A stretch of DNA of 64,000 nt from Nocardioides plantarum (lineage in GTDB: Bacteria; Actinomycetota; Actinomycetes; Propionibacteriales; Nocardioidaceae), in assembly GCF_006346395.1 (NCBI RefSeq), contig NZ_VDMS01000001.1, positions 1,178,001 to 1,242,000 of the forward strand, in the 5' to 3' direction. Within the stretch, counting starts at the first letter, position 1. Each line of letters opens with the position of its first letter. The position numbers were made by a program, and so were the translations under genes. Of the stretch, positions 34,442 to 44,900 are shown one piece after another. The notes beneath the pieces are model-generated. The model was not told the DNA's origin. It ran no database searches and saw only the letters and a program-made list of their open reading frames with translations.

Positions 34442-36751
34442 TCAGGACCGGCGGAACGAGCGCAGCGCCACCATCGCCCGCACACGCCGCTTCCACGGGG
34501 CCGACCCGGTCATCAGCCGCCGCTCCTCGTCGACCATCGCCCAGAACTCGTCGGCGACGGCCGGGTCGGGGTCGCTGGGACCGAAGACGATGCCGTCGGC
34601 GGTGCGGGCGAGGTCGAGGGCTGCGGGGGTGGCGACGTGGGGGGCCTGCTGGCGCCGGGTCAGGCCGGCGCCGACCGGGACGGGCTGGCCCAGGTCTCGG
34701 GCGTGGTCGACGAGCTCGCGCCAGCCGCCGACGACCCGGGACGACGCCCGGGCGGCGGCCCGCCGGCGCCGTCGACGCCAGGCCTTGAGGCCGACGATGG
34801 TGCCGGTGACCAGCAGGACCAGCAGCAGCGGTCCGCCCACCCCGAGGACCACCCACCGCCACCAGCCCGACAGGGCGCCGGGCTGGTCGTCGTCGTCGTC
34901 GGCCGGGTTGACCTTGCGGTCGTCGAGCTCGGTGTCGTTCTGCTCGGCCAGGGTCGAGGGGGGCGGGATCGGCGCGGGTGGCGGGACGACGGTGCCGCTC
35001 ATCTGCTGCTCGGTGACCGGCGGCTGCTCGGCGGGCCGGTCGAGGTCCATGAACGTCTCGGTCGGCAGGGTGCGCCACGACCCGTCGGCGACCTGCAGCT
35101 CCACCCAGGCCGAGACGTCCTTGCCGCGCACGACGCCGCCGGCCGGCACCACGGCGCCCATCACGACGCGGGCGGGGACGTCGACGCTGTTGGCGAGCAG
35201 CGCCATGATCGCGGCGTACTGCTCGTCGTTGCCGACGGGGATCGGCGCGTTGGCGAACTCGTCGCCGAGCCGCTTCTGGTGGTGGCCGGGGTGGTAGATC
35301 TTCTCGGCCTGCAGGACCCCGTCGGAGTACTTGCCCGCGGTCTTGAGGTGGTCGGCGATCTTGAAGACCCGGTCCATCGGGTCGGTGGCCCCGGCGGACC
35401 ACTGCCGCGCCTGGGTGTCGAGGAAGGCCGCGGCGTAGCGGTTGTCGGTCACCGCGCTCGACGGGGCGTCGTCCACCTCGACCTCGTCGTCGGGCTGCAC
35501 GGTCGTGAAGCGGTAGACGTCGCCCGGGCGGACGCCGGTCGGCACGACCGCGGTGGCCGAGGCGAGGTTGTAGCGCCAGGAGTCGCGCTTGGCGTCGGCG
35601 TCGCCGCGCTCGAAGTCCATCGACTGCAGGTCTCCGACGGTCGGGAGCCAGACGGCGGCGTAGCCCTCCCCCACCGTGACGGTGACGTCGAGACGCGCGC
35701 CCTCGACCGGGTTGTCGATGGTGCTCGAGACCCGCTGGAACGCATCGTCGGTCGTCGTCGGGTCGGTGTCCTCGGCGGCGCCCCAGACGATGCCGTCGTA
35801 GGAGTCGAGCGCCGCGATCCGCACGCGGGTCCCGGCGGGCACCCCCTGCACGGTCAACAACGTCTTGGTGAACAGGTTCTGCGGGTCGGCCGGCGCCGGC
35901 TCCTCGACGTAGCGGCGGAACGACGCCAGCGGCGAGGGGTACTGCCCGATGTCGAACGGCGGTCGGACCTTGCTGCGCAGCACGACCCGGCCGTCGTCGT
36001 CGCCCAGCGCGGCGGAGGTGACCGGGAGGGCCAGGACCCCGGCGACGGCGACCAGCACCAGCCCCGCCGTCGTACGCCGGGCGCGACCGGTCGCACTGCC
36101 CTCGACCGGACGCAGCCGCCGCCCCTCGCGCACCGCGAGCCAGCCCACGGCCAGGACCGCGAACCCGACGCCCTGCAGCCACAGCGACTGCGGACGGGTC
36201 ACGCCGAGCAGGATCACCGCACCCAGCAGGAGCAGCGGGGCCAGGAGCGCGACGGCCGAGCGCAGCAGCACCGGACCGGAGCGCAGGGCGCGGGTGAGCC
36301 CACCGAGCAGCCCGGCGACCAGGCCGAGGGTCCACGGCAGGACCAGCACGACCCCCGAGCCCTCGACCGGTGGCAGCGTCGTGAGCAGGTCCTTCCAGCC
36401 GCCGACGACCTGGTCGGTGACCGGGCCGAAGGGCTCCTGGGCGATCAGCACCGCGACGCCCAACCACACGGGCACGCCGAGGGTGACCGCGGCGATGCCG
36501 GGCCAGCGCAGCGCGCGGACCAGCCCGGCCAGCAGCAGGCCGACGACGACGCCGAGCAGCGACACGACGAGGTAGCCGACGCCGGTGAAGGTGGTGCCGA
36601 GGCCGAGCAGGGCCACCGTGCACAGGGCCAGCAGGAAGCCGACGTCGACCAGCGCGGCCCGGGTCGGGGTCCACCGGGACGTGGCGGATCGAGCGGGCCG
36701 GGCGGACCGGGCGGACCGGGTGGAGGTGGCGGACGAGGTGGTCGTGCTCAT
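34442..36751 (-). CDS. Transglutaminase-fold membrane protein, catalytic triad missing
   Basis: 769 aa. Five or six N-terminal membrane helices (35-225), an extracellular domain (about 250-600), one C-terminal helix (about 630-655, VVLGVGGPLLLVLLVTGTIV) and a cytosolic tail. The extracellular part has the transglutaminase core order but GNDEQYAAIMALL has Asp509 where the catalytic Cys lies (usual G[YF]CEQ), SAWVEL has Ser547 for the His, and the third acid is also absent. It is therefore a pseudo-enzyme, perhaps a scaffold. The ATG overlaps the stop of the DUF58 gene (ATGA); MoxR-DUF58-TGase is a common bacterial triad. Confidence 0.88.
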   Translation of the reverse strand: MSTTTSSATSTRSARSARPARSATSRWTPTRAALVDVGFLLALCTVALLGLGTTFTGVGYLVVSLLGVVVGLLLAGLVRALRWPGIAAVTLGVPVWLGVAVLIAQEPFGPVTDQVVGGWKDLLTTLPPVEGSGVVLVLPWTLGLVAGLLGGLTRALRSGPVLLRSAVALLAPLLLLGAVILLGVTRPQSLWLQGVGFAVLAVGWLAVREGRRLRPVEGSATGRARRTTAGLVLVAVAGVLALPVTSAALGDDDGRVVLRSKVRPPFDIGQYPSPLASFRRYVEEPAPADPQNLFTKTLLTVQGVPAGTRVRIAALDSYDGIVWGAAEDTDPTTTDDAFQRVSSTIDNPVEGARLDVTVTVGEGYAAVWLPTVGDLQSMDFERGDADAKRDSWRYNLASATAVVPTGVRPGDVYRFTTVQPDDEVEVDDAPSSAVTDNRYAAAFLDTQARQWSAGATDPMDRVFKIADHLKTAGKYSDGVLQAEKIYHPGHHQKRLGDEFANAPIPVGNDEQYAAIMALLANSVDVPARVVMGAVVPAGGVVRGKDVSAWVELQVADGSWRTLPTETFMDLDRPAEQPPVTEQQMSGTVVPPPAPIPPPSTLAEQNDTELDDRKVNPADDDDDQPGALSGWWRWVVLGVGGPLLLVLLVTGTIVGLKAWRRRRRRAAARASSRVVGGWRELVDHARDLGQPVPVGAGLTRRQQAPHVATPAALDLARTADGIVFGPSDPDPAVADEFWAMVDEERRLMTGSAPWKRRVRAMVALRSFRRS

Positions 36752-37932
36752 CGCACGCTCCAGCGCAGCAGGCCGGCCAGCTCGTCCTTGTCGCCCAGGC
36801 GCAGCACCGAGAGCCCGCTGACCTCGCTGACGGCGGGGGTCGCCCCGTCGGACAGGAGCAGCGCGATCCGGCGGACCTCGGGTGGGAAGACCGCCGAGGC
36901 GCGCAGGACGGTCTCGAGTCCCGTCTCGCCCCCGCTGAGCAGGAAGAGCAGGCTGGTGTCGGGGGCCAGCTGGACCGCCTGGCGCGCCGCGCCCACCAGG
37001 CCGTCGTGGCCCCCGCCCAGCACGGCGCGGCAGACCGCGTCGAGGGCACGGTTGCCGTCGGTGCCGGTGGAGGCCGAGGACCCGCAGACGAACGACGTCT
37101 CGAACTCGTCGGTCACCGCGCGCACCAGGATCGAGGCGGCCACCGACATCGCGGTCTCGAACGCGTCGTCGCTGCCCCAGGAGGCGACGGCGTCGTCGAC
37201 CACGACGGTGGCGTGGCTGCGGCGGGTGTCGAGGTACTGCCGGACGAGCAGCTGCGAGTCACCGGAGGCACCCATCGCCTTGGCCGAGGACCGCCAGTGC
37301 ACGTGGCGCAGGTCGTCGCCGGGGACGTACTCGCGCAGCGCGTGGAAGGCCAGGTCGCTCGGCGACAACGAGTCGGTCGAGACGCCCTCGAGGTCGCGCA
37401 GCAGCCCGGCGCCCATCTCCTCCAGGGGCACCAGCGGCGGGCGCACCAGGATCTCCTGCAGCGGGGCCCAGACCGCGTCGCGCGAGAACAGGCCCAGGGC
37501 GTCGCCGCGCCGGGTGATCGCCGGGCCCACGCCGATGACACCACGGCGCTCGGTGCGCACGGTGAAGGACTCCTCGTTGGTCGCGCCCGCGGCCAGGGCG
37601 GGGACGCCGTAGCGGTGCAGCGACTCCCCGACCGGGACCTCGAGCAGGGTCGGCAGCATCCGGCGACCCGCCGTGTTAGTGACGTCGACCCCGCCGGACA
37701 CCGATCCGCCCGCCACGACGCGCGAGGGAGCCAGGGAGATCACGACGTGCACGCGGGTGCGCCCGAGCAGGAACGGCAGGCAGAGGGCCAGCAGCAGCAG
37801 GCAGGTCGCGCCGAGCACGACGAGCTCACGCCAGTGGGTGCGGCTCGCGACGGCGAGCGCCAGCACGCCGAGCCCGAGCAGCAGCCAGCCGAGGGGACGG
37901 ACCACCCCCAGCACCCGTCGTACGGCGCTCAT
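36748..37932 (-). CDS. DUF58 domain membrane protein
   Basis: 394 aa from ATG 37932, with GAGGTG just upstream (GTG 37938 is possible). Two N-terminal membrane helices (about 14-55), then a beta domain and the DUF58 region with the signature REYVPGDDLRHVHWRSSAKA around residue 205 and a VWA-like stretch (HATVVVDDAVASWGSDDAFE). DUF58 proteins regularly accompany MoxR AAA ATPases and are thought to act with them in folding or assembling envelope proteins. Sits between moxR and the transglutaminase-like gene. Confidence 0.9.
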   Translation of the reverse strand: MSAVRRVLGVVRPLGWLLLGLGVLALAVASRTHWRELVVLGATCLLLLALCLPFLLGRTRVHVVISLAPSRVVAGGSVSGGVDVTNTAGRRMLPTLLEVPVGESLHRYGVPALAAGATNEESFTVRTERRGVIGVGPAITRRGDALGLFSRDAVWAPLQEILVRPPLVPLEEMGAGLLRDLEGVSTDSLSPSDLAFHALREYVPGDDLRHVHWRSSAKAMGASGDSQLLVRQYLDTRRSHATVVVDDAVASWGSDDAFETAMSVAASILVRAVTDEFETSFVCGSSASTGTDGNRALDAVCRAVLGGGHDGLVGAARQAVQLAPDTSLLFLLSGGETGLETVLRASAVFPPEVRRIALLLSDGATPAVSEVSGLSVLRLGDKDELAGLLRWSVR

Positions 37933-37939
37933 CGTCACC

Positions 37940-38914
37940 TCAGGCCGTCGCCACGCGGTCGGTCGGCGGGGCGACCGCGTCGAGGAGTCGCGCGATCACG
38001 GTGTCGACGGTGACGCCGGTGAACTGGGCCTCGGCGTCGAGGAGGAGTCGGTGGCACAGGACGGGGACGGCCATGGCCCGCACGTCGTCGGGGACGACGT
38101 GGTCGCGACCGTCGGCCGCCGCCCACGTCTTGGCCACGCGGATGAAGGCCAGGCACCCGCGAGCGGACAGGCCGAGCTTGACGTGGGGCTGGCGGCGCGA
38201 CTCCTCGGCCAGCTCGGCGACGTAGCCGATGACGGCGGGGTCGACGTAGACCTCGTCGGCCAGCTCGCTCATCTGGGCGATGGTCTGAGAGGTGATGACG
38301 GGGGTGACGAGCGAGGCGCGGTCGCGCACCTTGGCGTTGACGAGCAGCGCGATGGTGGCGGCCTTGTCGGGGTAGCCCACCGAGCTCTTCATCAGGAAGC
38401 GGTCGAGCTGCGCCTCGGGCAGCCGGTAGGTGCCGGCCTGCTCGATGGGGTTCTGGGTCGCGATGACCATGAAGGGGCGGCCCACGTCGTGCGGGTGCCC
38501 GTCGACGGTGACCCGGCCCTCCTCCATCACCTCGAGCAGCGCGGACTGCGTCTTGGGCGAGGCCCGGTTGATCTCGTCGGCCAGCACGATGGTGTGGAAG
38601 ATCGGTCCGGGGTGGAAGTCGAAGGTGCCCTTGTGCTGGTCGTAGACCGTGACGCCGGTGACGTCGGAGGGCAGCAGGTCGGGCGTGAACTGGATGCGGG
38701 CGTGGCTGCCCTGCACCGTGTTGGCCAGCGCACGCGCGAGCATCGTCTTGCCGGTGCCGGGCACGTCCTCGAGGAGCATGTGCCCCTCGGACAGCAGGCA
38801 GGTCAGCGTCAGGCGTACGACGTGCCGCTTGCCGAGCACCGCCTTCTCGATGTTGTCGGTGAGCTGGTCGAAGGTCTGCTTGAACCACGCAGCCTGCTCG
38901 TGGGAGATCGTCAC
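37940..38914 (-). CDS. MoxR-family AAA+ ATPase
   Basis: 324 aa from GTG 38914, preceded by GAGGAA. Walker A EDVPGTGKT near residue 50, Walker B VLADEINRASPKTQ near 110, sensor 1 IATQNPIEQAGTYRLPEAQL near 155, and the C-terminal lid domain. MoxR ATPases act as chaperones for assembly or activation of partner complexes, usually with DUF58/VWA proteins. The gene lies 10 nt after the giant Ig-like protein gene and leads the DUF58 and transglutaminase-like genes; its client might be that surface protein (inference). Confidence 0.93.
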   Translation of the reverse strand: MTISHEQAAWFKQTFDQLTDNIEKAVLGKRHVVRLTLTCLLSEGHMLLEDVPGTGKTMLARALANTVQGSHARIQFTPDLLPSDVTGVTVYDQHKGTFDFHPGPIFHTIVLADEINRASPKTQSALLEVMEEGRVTVDGHPHDVGRPFMVIATQNPIEQAGTYRLPEAQLDRFLMKSSVGYPDKAATIALLVNAKVRDRASLVTPVITSQTIAQMSELADEVYVDPAVIGYVAELAEESRRQPHVKLGLSARGCLAFIRVAKTWAAADGRDHVVPDDVRAMAVPVLCHRLLLDAEAQFTGVTVDTVIARLLDAVAPPTDRVATA

Positions 38915-38924
38915 GTGTTCCTCA

Positions 38925-41900
38925 TCAGTTGGGCCAGCGGAGGTCGTTGCTGCGGGCGAGCACGTTGCCCGAGGAGTCGCCGCACTCGGCGTGCACCGTC
39001 TCACCCGGGAAGCCGTAGTAGGGACCCGGCGACACCGTGCGGTTGGTCGCGACCTGGCGGTCGTTGATGTACTTCCCGGTCCGGGTGTCGACCAGGTCGC
39101 AGAACATCGGGTTGAACTCCCAGTTGGCGCTCTCGAACCGGATCTTGGCGCACTGCGGGACGTTGCACAGGGTGCCCGCGGCGGCGCTCCCGCCGCAGGG
39201 GTTGCTGGTGCCGTCGCGGCAGGCCTCGCCCTTCGAGATCGTCACCGTGGGGTCGGGCGGGTCCTGGGTGCGGTCCGACGTCGCCTGCCGCTCGGCGGGT
39301 CCCCGGGCGGGCGAGGCGTCGCTGAGCGTGGCGGTGAGCGTCTCGGTGTTGCTGTAGCCGATGTCGACCGCCTCCGTGCGGAAGGTGAAGGTGCCGGGAC
39401 CGGGGAGCTCGAACGTCTGGGTGCCGCGCTGCCTGCTGCGCACGGTCAGCGTCGCCGGGTCGCCGTTGGCGTCGACGGTGATCGACCACCGCACGTTCTT
39501 GCCGTTGTTGTCCCAGGTCATGTTGGTGATGTGGCCCCGGTTCAGCGGGCCGTAGGTCTGCAGGTTCTGGACGTCGGAGCGCACGCACGCGCCCTTCTCG
39601 TTGCAGGCCTCGAGCTGGAACGCGTGCGGACCGTCGTTGTCGGGCGTCGCGATCGGCTCGGTGCGGGGCCCGGTGGCGTCGAACTCGGTGAGCAGCGCAC
39701 CGTCGCGGTAGATCCGCACCCGGGACTGGGCCCCGTTGGTGTCGGGGATCGTGTAGCTCGTCGTCCCGGTGTTGTTCGCCCCCGTCGGCGCCACGGTCCA
39801 CGGACCCCAGGGCTCCGGCTCGCCGACGGCCTGGAACGTCGTGGCGGGCCCCGTCGAGGTCTTGCCCTTGCCGTTCTTGTTGGTCGCGCGGACGGAGTAG
39901 GCGTAGGTGGTGCCGTCGTACTGGATGCCGGCGTTGGTGCACGTCGTCGCCCTGATGTCGACGCAGTTGACCAGGGGCCGGCCGTCGCGCAGCACGGTGT
40001 AGCGCATCGGGCCGGGCCCGTTGGGCGGGTCGACCGCCGGCCAGGTGACCTGCACGGCGGTGTCGTCGGAGCTGGTGCGGGCCTCGGTGAGCACGGGGGC
40101 CGCCGGTCTCGCGGGCGTGCCGAACGACTGGAAGCGTCCCGAGACCCGGGCCTCGCCGCGGAAGGTCTGGTTGACGGCGTAGACCGTGAACGAGTAGGGC
40201 CGGTTGTTGTCGAGACCGGTCACGGTGAGCCGGGGGCTCCGGGTGGTGGTCGAGCCGCCGTTCTGCCACGACACGACGTACTGCTTGATCTGGGAGGTCT
40301 CGGTGGCCGGCGGGGTCCAGCGGATCTTGACGAAGCCGTCGCCCTCCTGGACCAGCTCGATCGGGCCGACCCGCCCCGGACGGGCATCGGGCGTGGCGAC
40401 CGCCGACGGCGAGCTCCACTCCGACCAGCCGACCGCGTTGTGGGCCCGCACCTGGAACCGGTAGTCGCGACCGTTCTGCAGCCCGCCCACCTCGCAGCTG
40501 GTGCCGCCGCACGACTGGGTGACGCCGCCGCTGCGCACCTCGTAGCGGTCGATCGGCGAGCCGTTCTGGGCCGGCTCGCGCCAGGTCAGCGCCACCTCGC
40601 GGTCGCGTACGGCGTTGCCCGGCACGGGGGCCGCGGGCGCGTCGGGCCGGTCGAGCACGTCGAGGACGAGGCGGCCCTCGACCTGGCGCTCGGGACCCGT
40701 CGAGCCGGTCACGTCGCTCATCACCACCAGGAACTCCGCGCGACCGTTGACCTTGTCACCGGTGCTCAGGCGCACCGTCGAGCCGTCCTTGGCGGCGCGG
40801 ACGTCGAGCCCCGTGAGCTGCCGGACGGAGACCACGGTCGGCTGGGGGTCGATGACGCCCGCCCGCAGGTAGGGCGCCAGGTCGATGGTGCGCTGCTCCC
40901 CCGCGGACATGTCGTCGAGCCGGATCGGCGCGAGGGTCGGCGGCGGGGACTTCACGACCACGATCTCGAGGAGCCCCGGAGCGCTGCCGCCGGACGTCAC
41001 CTCGAGGGTGGCCCGGCTGCCGGGCGCCGCGGCGCCGTCGGCGTTGACCTCGATCGTCGGGCCCTGGGGGTCGATGATGCCGAGCCCGTCGACCGAGGTG
41101 CGCCAGTCGGCGTCGAAGGACAGCCCGTCGACGGCGGCGGGGTCCGGTGTCCACACGTGGCACAGGGACGCGATGTCGAGGGTCACCGAGCGGGCCTGGG
41201 CCACCCGCACCGGCTCGTCCGGGCAGCGCAGGATCGGCTCGGCCGCCCCGACCTGGACCGGGACCGACAGCACGGCCTCGACGCCGTCGGGGTCGTCGAC
41301 GGAGTCGCCGGTGGTCACCTCGAAGACGACCGCTCCCGGGCCGGCGTACCGCTTCGCGGCGGCGATCTCGAAGGCGCCCTCTCCCGTGATGCGCGGGGAC
41401 AGCGCCGCGGACGGCGAGGCCGAGATGCGGTCGCGCAGGGTGAACGCGACCGGGCCGCCCGCCGGGTCGGCCACGTAGTCGGCGAGGTCGAGGTCGGCGG
41501 TGTCGCCCGGAGCGACCTCGATGGCCGCGCCGGGGATGACGTAGGGCGCACCGCCCTCGAGCGGTGGCACGTAGATGGAGGCGGTCGCTGAACCGCCGTC
41601 GGCGTCGGCCACGCGGAACGGTACGACGAGCGGCTCGCGGCCGCGCTCGACCACGACCTTGCCGCCCGACACCGAGGCCGTGACGCCCGGGGGCGCGATC
41701 ACCTCGGCGACGCGCAGGTCGGCGTCGTCGCCGTCGGGGTCGTACGCCGTCTCGAGCACGTCGACGCTGACCGAGGAGGCGTCGCCCTCGCCGTCGACGT
41801 CACCGGAGTCGATCGCGCCGTCGCCGACGGACTCCTCGGCGGCGGGGGTGCCGTAGGCGTCGAAGACCACCGGCGGGTTGTTGAACGAGTCGGCCAGGCG

Positions 41901-44900
41901 CAGCGTCGCCGTCGACTGGGAGGAGTCGAGCCCGTTGGAGACGCGGTAGACGACCTCGACGTTGCGAGCACCGGTCGCCGGTGCGGTGACGACCAGCGGC
42001 CCCTGGGGCGACTCGAGCCGCACCCCGGGCTGCTTGACCGGCAGCGACAGCGTCACCCGGTCGCCGGCGGCGACGTAGTCGTTGGCGAGGACGTCCATCC
42101 GCGCGACGCGCCCGGGCTCGGTGGTGATCGAGTCGGCGACGGCGAGCGGGGGCTGGGGCGTCCCGGGGGCGGTGACCGCGACCCGGACCTCGCCGGTCGC
42201 CTCGGCACCGAGGGCATCGACGACGGAGTAGGTGAACTCGTCGGTGCCGACGCTGCCGGGATAGGCCTGGTAGACGAGCGACGTCGCTCCGAAGCGGACG
42301 ATGCGACCCCTCGTGGGCGCCGAGGCGATGCCGACGAGCGTCACCGGGTCGCCGTCGGGGTCGACGCCCACCCCGGGCAGGCGCAGCTTGACGGTGTCGC
42401 CCGCGACGGCGCGGGCCTCGAGCACGGGCGGCTCCGGGGGCTCGTTGCGTCGGGTGGCCGGGACGACCTGGACCTCGAGGGTGCCGGGCGTGCGCTGGCC
42501 CGCCGCGTTGGTCGCGAGGTAGCGGATGGTGAAGGTCTCGGCGTCCTCGAGGGTCCGGGGCGCGACGTACCGGACGAACCGGTCGGTGACGAAGGCCTGC
42601 CCCGTCGGCACGGAGTCGTCGTCGCCGCTGCGTACGGCGAGGACGCCGGCGTCCTGGTCGGGCAGGTCGGACACGAGCTCGAGCTCGTCACCGGCCGGGC
42701 TGAAGTCGTTGTCGAGCACCGGGACCGACACCGCCCCGCCCGCGCGCACGACGGCGCGGTCGTCCTCGGTGACCGGGGTGTTGTCGGCCGGCGCCGGACG
42801 CCAGGTCACGACGACCTGCCCCTCGACGCCGGAGCGGCTGCCGTTGCTGATCGTGTAGCGGACGAGCTGCGGGTTGGGCCTCAGCTCGCCGGTACGGGCC
42901 GAGACGCGCAGCCACCGTCCCTGCACGACCGCCACGTCGAGGGAGTCGTCGCGGTCGGGCACGGCGCCCTGCACGACGAGGATGCCGCCGGTGGGGTCGA
43001 TGTCGTTGGCGACGACGTCGACGAGCGTGGCGGCCTGGCCGTAGAGCGTGACGCTGTCGGGCATCGCCACCGGCGCCTCGGGCGGCTTGTCCGGTGCCTT
43101 GACGTCGACCCGGATCCGGCCGCGGTCGAAGCGGGCGTTGCCGTAGCGCAGGTCGTAGTCGAGGAAGTAGGTGCGCGGCTTGTCGGCGACGAAGCTGACG
43201 GTGCCGTCGACCAGGTCGGTGGTGACCTTGGCGCCGCCGACCTGGGCGACCTTGCCCGCCAGCTGCGACACCGCGGTCGGCGTCACCGGGTCGGAGCCCG
43301 GCAGGTCGTTGGCCAGGGGCCGGATCGTGATGGTCTTGCCGGCCTCGCCGGCCACGACGTCGGGCTCGGCGACGCCGGGGTAGGCCTTGCGGTCCTTGAC
43401 GTCCTGGACCTGGATGGTGAGCTCGTCCGGCACCGGCTCGCCGATGCCGTCGGTGACGGCGTACTTGACGGTGACCAGGCCGCTGCGGGCCGGCGCGGTG
43501 AAGCGCACCCGGCCGGCCGAGGTGGTCCGGGCGACCGCGCCGGACCGGCCCCCACCGACCGCGGCCGCGGTGTCCAGCGCCAACGGGTCGCCGTCGGCCT
43601 TGTCGCGCCAGTCGGGCAGCACCGGGATGTCGAGGGTGCCACCGGCCGGGACCGTCCAGGTGCGGGGCTCGAAGCCCTCGCGCAGCTGGGGCGACGCGTT
43701 GGCGTCGGCGGCACGCGGGGTGACCCGCACGGTCGCGGTGTCGCTGACGCCGCTGCGGCCGTCGTCGATCGTGTAGTCGAAGCGGGTCGGCCCGGCCCCC
43801 TCGGGGAGCTCGATCTGCACCGTCTGCCCGTCGGGGCTGATGGTCACCTCGGCGTCTGGGTCGGTGAGGTCCTGGACGCTGGCGATGGCCAGCAGCCGCC
43901 CGGCCGGCGCGGTGTCGTTGTCGAGGGGGTGCAGCACGGTGGTGCGTCCGGGCCGGGCGCCGAGGTCGTCGTCCTCGGCCCGCGGCGGCCGGCGGTCGCC
44001 CTGGTCCTGGTTCTCGTTCTGCTCGTTCTTGTCGGTCTTGTCGGGCTTGAGCTGGAAGTCGTCCCAGTTGTCGAGGCGGGTGGGCTGGTCGGAGTCGAGG
44101 TCCCACACGGCACCGGTCGAGCGGTCGTTGAGGACGATCTCGCCGCGGTTGACCCGGAAGACCAGGTCGGCGGTGTCGGTGCCGAGGTCGGACACCCGCG
44201 GCTCCGCGCCGTCGCAGGCGGTGGCGACGGCGCCGAAGCCACCGGACCACGCGCCGTAGGAGCAGGCACCGAGACGCACCGGCGTCGTCGGCCGCCCGCC
44301 GATGGCGTCGCGCACGACGTCGGTCGACTCGCCGCTCGTCAGGTCGATCGCCACCAGCGCGGACGGGGTCGCCACGAGCACGGAGTCGGCGTCCGGTCCG
44401 GGCACCTGCAGCTGGGAGCCGGGAGGTACGTCGGCGTCGGGGCCGCCCACCACCTGCAGCACCCCCGACGCGGTGTCCAGCACCACGGCCCGGTCACCGA
44501 CCGCCGTGACGGTGGTCCCGGAGCCGAGATCGGCACCCAGCGCCTCGGTCGTCGGGGCTCCCAAGCCGGCTTCGCTCACCGGGAACCGGCGGAGCCTGTC
44601 GTCCTCGCCCGAGGCGACGAGCACGGACCCGTCGAGCGCGACGGCGAGCCCGGCGTCGGAGGCCGTCCTCGCGGACGGGTCGGACTCGGTGTCCAGGGCG
44701 GAGACCGGGTCGACGCCCTTGCGGGTGTCGACGCGCTCGGCCCACAGGGTGCCCTCCGCCGGGTCGAGGACCGCCAGGGTGCCGCCGGCGAGCTGCACCT
44801 GGGGGGCCGCCGGCAGCTGGGCCGTCTCGCCGTCGGGGAGCGTCACCTTGCCGGGGTCGATCACCGACAGCACCCCGGCGGAGAGGTTGATGCCGAACAC

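Noticed and set aside
31829-37612. A 1927-codon open frame on the plus strand.
   Set aside because: It is antisense to four well-supported genes; the low-complexity Arg/Gly/His composition is typical of GC-driven shadow frames.
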